64,000 nt of DNA, taken from NCBI GenBank assembly GCA_965240325.2, contig OZ251237.1:372001-436000 (forward strand). Reading direction: 5' to 3'. Below are positions 9,385 to 16,506 of the stretch, in pieces. Both the position numbers and the translations under genes were made by a program. The notes beneath the pieces were generated by a model. The model had not been told where the DNA came from and did no database searches. It worked only from the letters and a program-made list of their open reading frames with translations. The stretch's first letter is position 1. Each line of letters begins with the position of its first letter. The stretch comes from Rebecca billardiae RCC1528. Lineage: Eukaryota > Haptophyta.

Positions 9385-11217
9385 CTACATGAGCTGATCG
9401 GGCCACCCCGCGCTAGCCGGACGTGGCGATGATGCGCCGCCGCTGCGACTGCGAGCGCGCGCGACGAGCCCGCCGCCCCGACCGGCAGCGGCCGCGACGC
9501 CCACGCCGACGCCGAGGGCGAGCAGGCCAGCCGAGCGGAGCGGGACCCAGTGGGCCAGTACCCACGCACCGGCAGACGCGGCCTCGCCGCCGTCGCGCGA
9601 GGCGCGCACCGCGCCGGGAGGCGGCAGCGCGAGCCGCGCGCCCGGCTCGGCGGCCTCGCTCGCCGCGCACTGCCGGTCTCGCGCGCAGGCCTGCCGGCAG
9701 CACGCGCACGCGCACTCGCTCTGCTGCACGCTCTGCGGCAGGTCAAAGCCGCGGCGGCTCGCGCACTTGTTCGCGCCCCACAGGCTACAGCGGTGGCGCA
9801 AACACATGCCACACGGCCAGTGCCACGGCGCGGGCGGCGCAGGGCACGCGGCGGACGCGCCCACGTCGGTGCACACGGCCGCGGGCGCGATGGGCTCGCC
9901 GCCCGGCGCGCACTCGCCGGCGCCCCCCGAGTCGTCCTGCACGGCCGCGCAGTCGTCGGCCTTCTCGAGCGGCGCGCCGTTGCCCGCGAAGTGCGAGGGG
10001 CCCATCGACCACACCTCGCTCGACTGGATGAGCATGCCGCCGCCGCCGCCCACCGCCGCCGAGTTGCCCTGCAGCGCCGACTGCCCGATTTGGAAGTGCG
10101 CGTTCTCTGCCGTCCACACGCCGCCGCCGCCCGCGCCCGCCGTGTTGTCGCGCAGCCGCGCACCGAAGACGCTGAGCGTCGCGTCGTCGTCCACCGAGAG
10201 CGCGCCGCCCTTGAGCGCCGCCTCGTTGGCCGTGAGGGCGCAGCCGTGCAGCGTGGCCTCGCCGTCCTGGTGCAGGCCCACGCCGCCGCCCGTGCCGGCG
10301 CGGTTGCGCTCGAACGAGCAGTCGCGCAGCGTGGCCGTGCCGTCGCCGTCGACAAGCATGCCGCCGCCGATCGTCTCCGCCACGTTGCGCGCGAACGCAC
10401 ACCCCGAAAAGTCGGCGGGCGTGTCGCCGCCCACGTGGACCGCGCCGCCCTTGTCCGCCAGATTGGCCTCAAAGGAGCACCGGTCGAATTGAAGCCGCCC
10501 GTTGCCGAACACGGAGAAGGCACCACCGCGCCCGGCCGCGCGGTTGGCCGTGAAGGCGCAATCCGTGACCACGGCCACCATCTCCCCGCTGAACTCCATC
10601 GCGCCCCCGTCGCCCCTAACCCTGACCGCGGCATTGCCGTCAAAGGTGCACCCTTTTATATCGAGCGTCCAGTTCGCCAGCCTGCGCCCGTTGGTGCTCG
10701 CGCGGATGGCGCCGGCGTCGTCGGCCGTGTTGCCGGTGAAGCTGCAGTCCACGATCCGCACCGGCAGCTCGTCGTCCCCCTCGTTAAAGAGCTCGAGCGC
10801 CGCGCCGCGCCGCGCGCTGTTGGCCTCGAACGCGCAGCGCGAGATCTCGACCGACGAGCGCTCCGCCTTGAGCGCGCCCGCGCTGAAGTTGGCGAAGGTG
10901 AGGCCCTCGAGGCGCCAGTCGGTCGCGCCTACCAGCTGGAGCGCCGGCTCAGCCGGCGCGCCGCTGCTCGCGGGCACGAGCCGCGCGCCGGCCTCGCTCC
11001 TGAGCGTCACCTGGCTCGTCGTCCCCGAGCGCAGCGGCTCGGCGAGCGCATACTCACCGGCGAGGAGGGTAATGCGCACGGGCGGCGGCCAGGACGGGAG
11101 CGAGTCGAAGGCCTCCTGGAGCCCCGCCACGTCCGCCACAACCACCTCCTTGGCGCCGTTCGCCACGCCCAGCCCCACCAGGCACGCGAGGAGCCAGCCC
11201 CACCTCCTTGGACCCAT
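9385..11217 (-). CDS. secreted/anchored parallel beta-helix (Pmp-like) protein
   Basis: A single exon of 610 residues. The chosen ATG starts a clear signal peptide (M-G-P-R-R-W-G-W-L-L-A-C-L-V). The body carries about ten degenerate repeats of the type C-x-F-x-x-N-x-A-x-x-G-G-A, with alternating variants such as C-S-F-E-A-N and C-A-F-T-A-N. This is the signature of right-handed parallel beta-helix proteins and of chlamydial polymorphic membrane protein repeats. A cysteine-rich segment of about 45 residues follows, then a hydrophobic helix near the C-terminus that could anchor the protein in the plasma membrane. A surface or extracellular adhesive or carbohydrate-binding role is likely from the fold class; an enzymatic pectin-lyase role is not supported because no catalytic residues can be assigned. 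The frame is open further upstream, but the signal peptide argues for this start. Confidence 0.8.
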   Translation of the reverse strand: MGPRRWGWLLACLVGLGVANGAKEVVVADVAGLQEAFDSLPSWPPPVRITLLAGEYALAEPLRSGTTSQVTLRSEAGARLVPASSGAPAEPALQLVGATDWRLEGLTFANFSAGALKAERSSVEISRCAFEANSARRGAALELFNEGDDELPVRIVDCSFTGNTADDAGAIRASTNGRRLANWTLDIKGCTFDGNAAVRVRGDGGAMEFSGEMVAVVTDCAFTANRAAGRGGAFSVFGNGRLQFDRCSFEANLADKGGAVHVGGDTPADFSGCAFARNVAETIGGGMLVDGDGTATLRDCSFERNRAGTGGGVGLHQDGEATLHGCALTANEAALKGGALSVDDDATLSVFGARLRDNTAGAGGGGVWTAENAHFQIGQSALQGNSAAVGGGGGMLIQSSEVWSMGPSHFAGNGAPLEKADDCAAVQDDSGGAGECAPGGEPIAPAAVCTDVGASAACPAPPAPWHWPCGMCLRHRCSLWGANKCASRRGFDLPQSVQQSECACACCRQACARDRQCAASEAAEPGARLALPPPGAVRASRDGGEAASAGAWVLAHWVPLRSAGLLALGVGVGVAAAAGRGGGLVARARSRSGGASSPRPASAGWPDQLM

Positions 11218-11441
11218 TGGGCGCGTGGCGGCGACGGCGTTAGCCGCGGGCATCCCGGGCATCCCGGCGAGGAGCCGAGGACCAGCCCCACCACTGCACG
11301 CCGCCGCCGTTGGAGAGGAGTTGAGGGAGGAGTCGAGGACCACCCCCATACGATTTTTTGGGGCGGCTCCATTTCTTTCATTCTTTGGCCGCTCGGGATC
11401 CAGACCGGGCGACGAAAATATTCCGCGTACGGCATTGCACG

Positions 11442-12430
11442 ATGGTGCGTGGCCCACGGCGCCGAGCCACGCACGACAGCCGCCCACGCACAACCTCGCG
11501 CGCGCGCGCCCCTTCCCCACCCCACCCCCGCAGCCGCGTAACAGTCAGCAATACTCGTCCCTCGGGAAGGCGCTCGATGCGCTGATGGGCGAGGACCGAA
11601 ACGTCCCGCTTACGGAGCGCGAGACGAAGACGATAGACTTCTCTCGGCCAGATATCGACCGCTTCTACCTGTGCGGGTGCAGCCCTTACACGACGCTCGC
11701 CGGCACCAAGTCGGAGGCGATGCTGCCCGTGCTCGCGCAACCGCTCAAGCAGGATGTCAAACTGAAGGAGGCGTGGGACGCGCTCGAGCAGCGCGAGCGC
11801 GACAAGTACGGCTTCGAGCACGAGCTCTTCGTCTTCCTGCGCGACCTGGTCGAGGAGAACGACCGGCGCATCCAGAGCACCAAGGCGCGGCTCGAGGCGC
11901 AGTGGGATCCCTCTGAGGCCGAGATGCCGCCCGAGACCGCCGCCGTGCTCTCCAACCTGAACGACCAGATCACAGAGCTGCAGGTCAAGGCGGAGGTCGC
12001 GGGCGAGAGCGGCGACATCGACGAGAGCGTGAAGCTGAACGAGTCGGCGGAGGCGCTCATCCGGCGGAAGCAGGAGATCGAGTCGGCTGCCGAGCTGCGC
12101 AAGCAAGACTTCGCCGCCAAGCGGCAGGTGGTGTGCGAGATCTCTGGGCTGATCCACGCCGCCAACGACAACGAGCAGCGGCTTGCCGAGCTGCACTCGG
12201 GCCGGCAGTGGAAAGGGTGGAAGGCCATCCGCGACAAGTACGCGGAGCTCCTAGAGAAGCGGCCGCCGCGCGGCGATCCCAAATACGCGCGCACGGCCAA
12301 CTTCTCGCGCGTTGTCCGCGAGCGCCCCGCTGGGCTCGACCGCGAACGCGAATACCGCGGCCGCGATTACGATCGACACTATCAAGCGATCGATCGTAAC
12401 GATCGAGGCGAGCGGCGCAGTCGGTACTGA
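11442..12430 (+). CDS. LUC7L: LUC7-family U1 snRNP protein with degenerate zinc fingers
   Basis: The LUC7 layout is clear: an N-terminal A-L-D-A-L-M-G helix, a zinc-finger-like segment ending T-K-S-E, a long coiled-coil beginning at D-R-R-I, and a second finger-like segment Q-V-V-C-E-I-S-G followed by G-W-K-A-I-R-D-K-Y. The tail is Arg/Asp/Tyr-rich. LUC7 proteins stabilise U1 snRNA at the 5' splice site. Unusually, the first finger keeps at most one of four expected ligands, and the second has C-x-x-S instead of C-x-x-C and a Trp where the last His belongs. Apparent structure: an exon consisting only of ATG (11442-11444), an 89-base GT-AG intron (11445-11533), then exon 2 in phase 0 to the TGA at 12430. 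The frame is also open upstream without splicing, but that sequence is the antisense of the beta-helix gene. The family call is firm; the first exon is inferred. Confidence 0.8.
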
Positions 12431-12480
12431 ACTGCGACTCGGCGCCGCCAGCTGGCGTAACGATCGCGGCGAGCGGCGCA
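12396..12480 (+). repeat. near-identical 25-bp direct repeats at the LUC7 3' end
   Basis: Copies at 12396-12420 and 12457-12480 share GTAACGATCG followed by GGCGAGCGGCGCA. The first overlaps the last codons of the LUC7-like gene, the second lies in its 3' flank. Confidence 0.8.
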
Positions 12481-12858
12481 ATCGCCAGGCGGCCCAGCTG
12501 GGGGGCTTGGCTGGGCCGCCGGCCCGGCGCCGGGCCCATCGCGGTGCCGGCGGCGCGGGCGCGCGGCGATTGGCTCGCGGCTCGCGGCGCGCTGTCGTAC
12601 TATTGCTGTGACGACTACTCTGCTTGCTGATGACGATGACAATATGATGTCAATCGGCCCCCGCCGCCCGCCTGGGGCTGGGCCCCGGCGGGGCGGCGGG
12701 CCCGTCGGGCCGTGCGGCCAGTGCCGCGGGAGACAGCCCGGCAGTAGAGTCTAGTCATGTCATCGTCACTAATATCGCTGGCCCGTCAGGTCGCGGTACG
12801 TCCGCGTATAAGTGACTATACGATATACTACTGACGATCTGTGAGTGATCAGGGGGAC
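12431..12858. other. convergent intergenic region
   Basis: About 430 bases between convergent gene ends. It holds the second of two 25-bp direct repeats and several GC palindromes around 12,510-12,740, then an AT-richer patch near 12,755-12,835. No gene is seen. Confidence 0.6.
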
Positions 12859-14182
12859 TCAGGCTCCCTGCGACTGGTTGGCGGCGGCGGTGCCAGCCGC
12901 GGCGGTGTCTGCGCCCGCGGGGCCAGGGCAACGCCAGTCCTCATCGCGGCAAGCGCGAGGCAGCTCGTAGTTGAGGCAGACGAAGTCCTGGTAGAACACC
13001 CGGCACACGATGCGCATCAGCTCGGGCTCGGCATCGAGCAGCTGGCTCAACGATGTCTTGGACGGAAAGCCCACTGCGTTGCGCACGAGGCTGGGGCCGC
13101 TGTGCGCGTGCTTGCTGGCCGGGTGCTCGTGCGCCGCACCTTTCGGGAGCGCTGCTGCAAGCAGCGCCGCCTCGTTCCTGACCTTGGGCTTGGCGTTTTC
13201 GTTGAGGTTGCCGGCGTTGGCTGAGCTGTACATCTTGCAGGTTGCAGTGTGGTCGAAGGCGCCCTTTAGCGCACCCTCCGCCCTCAGCGCGCTCACCAGC
13301 GCGTCCACGTCCTCTTCGAGCGACTCCTGACGCAGCATCCTCGTGTACGTCACCGCATCTGTCACGGGTGCGACGCACACGGCAGCCGGCGAGAGATCGG
13401 GCCGAAGCCGCAACTGCTTGGTTGGCCGTGCCTTGGTCGGCCTGTGTGCGAGGAAGCCGCAGACGGAGGCGACGTGCTGCCATGCAAAATATCGGGGCAC
13501 ACACTCGAGCTCTCGTAGGAAGGCGCGGAAGCGCGCGGCGTCGTCCACTGGGCGTGCGAGCGTTGGGATCTGGTTGGGCTCCACGGAAGTGACGAGCTCG
13601 CCGTCGTAGCCCGCGAGCAACCAGCGCGCCCCCGACGCTCGTACGCGCGCCTCTCTCACTTGCACCTCCGACACATTCACGCGGAATCCAGACAGGTACA
13701 CTGTGCGCCGAAAGAGCGCGCGGCGCTGTCTCGAACGAGCACCCGCCGGCGGGAGCGTATCGTGCAGCCTGCGCAGGTCGTCTGCGTCGGGCAGCCGCAC
13801 CGTGCTGCCGTCAGGCGCTTGCATCGGGTGTGTGAGGCGGCCGAGCAGCTCGCTGTACCCGCTGATCACGCGGTCCACAGGCGAGCGAGCCATCCCGACG
13901 AAGCGCGTCGGCTCTCGACGCTGCTCGCTGGGCATTGCGCTCGCTATGCGACGATGGAAAGCACATCGCCAGTAGCCCATCGCGAAGGTCGCGGCCTGGC
14001 GTCGCAGGCCGGAACCTGCAGCGCTCGCGCAGCGCGTGCTGGTGCTGCAGGAGGAGACGAGACGCGTTCTCGGGCGCATCCGCGTTCGGGCAGAAGAGAG
14101 CTCCTGCATGGAGCGCGCATGCCACGAGTATGCCCAGAAGCCGCACCCCGGCCAACGAGGACACCCTTGCCCCGGCGGCCAT
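12859..14182 (-). CDS. sulfotransferase-like protein, secretory
   Basis: Exon 1 (14182-14016) encodes a signal peptide or signal anchor. An 88-base GT-AG intron (14015-13928) and exon 2 (13927-12859) give 411 residues in a consistent phase. Exon 2 resembles Golgi carbohydrate sulfotransferases (Sulfotransfer_2 type): F-V-G-M-A-R-S-P-V-D-R-V-I-S-G-Y matches the block that binds the 3'-phosphate of PAPS, and the C-terminal I-V-C-R-V-F-Y-Q-D-F-V-C-L-N-Y-E-L-P matches the usual L-Y-x-x-D-F-x-x-x-x-Y ending. The glycine-rich 5'-phosphosulfate loop expected upstream of that block is not visible, so the gene may be missing a 5' exon, be non-functional, or be very divergent. A retroelement starts 53 bases upstream of its ATG and may have replaced its promoter or 5' end. 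Confidence 0.6.
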
Positions 14183-14235
14183 CGCTCTGATGCGCCTCCC
14201 CGTCCGGGGGGCACAGCAAGCAGGACGCGATGGTT

Positions 14236-14698
14236 TTATTGTTCTATAACCGTTCGGTTATAGGGGTATAACTGGGCCAGCCCGCCGCCATGATCGGCTG
14301 CTCCTCAATGCTGCTAACCGCTGCTGACCTGCTAGGGCGGCTGACCGGACCGTGCCTGGGCGGGCAGCAAGCTCCGGGCGTCGGGTGCGCGCCCAGCGAA
14401 GCGGTATGATTCCTGGGCGGGCTATATACGGGCAGCCGGACCCGCCTGTACCGAACCGGTAGATTCTACCTCTGAGCGCCGCCGATGCGGGCCGCGGCAG
14501 GCCTGCTCTTCGGCAGCCGAGGCGGGGCGGGGCCTGGGCGGATAGCCCCAGCTGCTCAGCAGCACTTCGGTCCACCGACCGTACCCCGCTCGGTGGCGAC
14601 TCCTCGGCTAAGGGCGGGCGCAACCCTCGTCGGCTGCGAGCGGGCCGTCGGCTTATTCCTCCTCGGGTGCGGGCGGTGGCGTCGCTACTGATTTCGCA
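14236..14698 (+). repeat. retroelement repeat A1
   Basis: 463 bases, matched by A2 (462 bases) with a single-base indel in the CCCGCCGCC stretch near 14,280. It begins TTATTGTTCTATAACCGTTCGG and ends GATTTCGCA; the gag-like frame starts three bases later. It also contains a near-palindrome, ATAACCG-TTCGGTTAT, at its left end. Confidence 0.95.
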
Positions 14699-14700
14699 TC

Positions 14701-16506
14701 ATGATCTGCATTTCGGCTGCGCTCTCGCTGGGGCGCCTGGTGGCCCTCCGCGGCGGCCGCACTCGCGAGCGACAGGGCCCGGCCACGGGTCGCGGCGGTG
14801 CTCAAGACGCTCAAGGACCCGTGCCCGCGTCGGCGGCGCCGGCGGCCCCGTCGGTGAGTGCCCCGCTAGCGGCGAGTGCCGCGCTGGTCCCGCCGGCGCA
14901 CCCGGTGGAGGGGATCCCGCTCAGCGCCGGCGTCGCGGCGCAGCTCACCGCGCAGCTGGCGCAGCTGTCGCCGTTGCTGGCCCAGCTCGCCGCGTTGGTC
15001 CCGGCGGGGGCGGCGGGGCTCGCCCCGGCGGCGCCGGCCCTGCTCGCCCCGACGCCTACCGTCCCGGCCGCGCTGCCCCGCCCGCCCACCTCGGTCCCAG
15101 CGGCGGCCGCGGCGGCGATGCCTCCGCCTGCCTCCTCGGATCCGCTGCTCCCCAGCCTCGCACCCACGCTCGGAGCGGCTGCTTCTGCTGCTCCCGGGGT
15201 TTCGGTCGCGCTGGACGCGGCGGGCGCGGCGGCGGCGGCCGCGCCGTCGTCGCTGCTTGCGGGCCTCGCGGCGCACGCGCTCGCCCCCGGCCTTACCGCG
15301 CTACCGGCGGGGACGGCGGCGGCGGCGGCCGACCGCGCGCCGGGGGGCGCTGCTGGCCCTGCCTCTACCGCCGCGCTGCCCGCTCACGCCGCCGGGCTCG
15401 GGTTCTCGGCCCAGTCGGTGGCGGCGCTCATGCAGGCGATGTCGGAGCAGGCGGGGGCGTCGTCGGGGGCCGGCCCGGCGCGCCGGGTGGTCGCGGACCC
15501 GGCGCGTGACGCGCCCCGCGCGCTCGTGGTGCGCGACTCGTCTGGCCAGCTCTGCACGAGCTACAACCTGCGCGATATGGTCCAGGCATTTCCAGGCCTG
15601 GGGGAGCGCTTCGCTCGCGAGTTCTCTCGCGGGGGGCGTCTCCTCGGCGGGGTGCAGCCGAAGGATCAGCCCTTCCAGTCCCTCGAGGCGCTGCTGGGCT
15701 GCCTCACGACGGCGTTTATCCCGGCCGCCTCGCCAGATGACCCCTCCCCAGCCTCTCATTGGTCGCCGGCCATGCGGGCCGAGGCGCTCGAGTTCTCGTC
15801 GTGGCTCGAGCAGCTGCGCGGCCTGATGCCCGCCGAGTCCCTCCTCTCGGTGGTGAACAAATCGTTCGTTGCCGCCGCGGCGGAGGAGCGGCGCTCGGGC
15901 CGCGCGTCATCGATCCTCTTCCTGCGCGACAGCGAGTCGGCCGAGGCGCGCGTGCTCAACGCCGAGCTGACGGCGGCGCAAGCGGTGTCGGCGTCGCTGC
16001 GCGCGGCCAACGCCGCGGTCGCGGCCGCTCCTATGCTGAAGCGGTCGGCGCCGGCGGGCGATCGCGACGCGGGGGCGGCGTCGCAGCGGCCTCGCCTCGC
16101 ACCCGCCGAGCTGGGTGGGGCCGGCGGCGCGGCGCTCGAAGCGGCGGGGGGCGGGGGCGGGGCGCTCCCGCCCGGCGGCGGTGGGGGCTTCGCGCCGCGC
16201 ACCGCGCGGCCTGACCACTACGTCCCGCCGTCGCTGCAGAAGTTTGTGGGCGCGGGGGGCGCACCGCTGCTCACCAAGGCGCAGGCGAACGCGGCGCGCG
16301 CCTGCCAGCGCTTCCAGCTCACTGGCGAGCGCTGCACCTTCGCGTCATGCCCGATCGGCCGCGGCGGCACGGCGTTTGGCCCCGGCGAGTTCGACGAGTT
16401 CCACGCGCCGCGGTGTGCCATTTGCGCGTCGCCCGATCACCTCGCGGGGGCCCACGCGGTGGGGCTGTCCGGCGACGGCTGGCCGGCGGCGGTGGGCCGC
16501 ATCTAG
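14701..16506 (+). CDS. retroelement gag-like protein
   Basis: 601 residues starting at the first ATG after repeat A1. The N-terminal half is Ala/Pro-rich low complexity. A folded region follows near residues 275-400 (containing R-D-M-V-Q-A-F-P-G-L and W-L-E-Q-L-R), and the C-terminus is a Cys/His finger segment: C-Q-R-F, then G-E-R-C, S-C-P, F-H-A-P-R-C-A-I-C and H-L-A-G-A-H. That pattern is typical of nucleic-acid-binding tails of gag proteins in DIRS-like and related elements. It stops with TAG at 16504-16506; the next frame continues in the same register, so stop readthrough is possible. Confidence 0.75.
   Translation: MICISAALSLGRLVALRGGRTRERQGPATGRGGAQDAQGPVPASAAPAAPSVSAPLAASAALVPPAHPVEGIPLSAGVAAQLTAQLAQLSPLLAQLAALVPAGAAGLAPAAPALLAPTPTVPAALPRPPTSVPAAAAAAMPPPASSDPLLPSLAPTLGAAASAAPGVSVALDAAGAAAAAAPSSLLAGLAAHALAPGLTALPAGTAAAAADRAPGGAAGPASTAALPAHAAGLGFSAQSVAALMQAMSEQAGASSGAGPARRVVADPARDAPRALVVRDSSGQLCTSYNLRDMVQAFPGLGERFAREFSRGGRLLGGVQPKDQPFQSLEALLGCLTTAFIPAASPDDPSPASHWSPAMRAEALEFSSWLEQLRGLMPAESLLSVVNKSFVAAAAEERRSGRASSILFLRDSESAEARVLNAELTAAQAVSASLRAANAAVAAAPMLKRSAPAGDRDAGAASQRPRLAPAELGGAGGAALEAAGGGGGALPPGGGGGFAPRTARPDHYVPPSLQKFVGAGGAPLLTKAQANAARACQRFQLTGERCTFASCPIGRGGTAFGPGEFDEFHAPRCAICASPDHLAGAHAVGLSGDGWPAAVGRI

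Noticed and set aside
9550-11541. Plus-strand frame opposite the beta-helix protein
   Set aside because: No repeats or motif on this strand, whereas the minus strand has signal peptide and C-x-F-x-x-N repeats.
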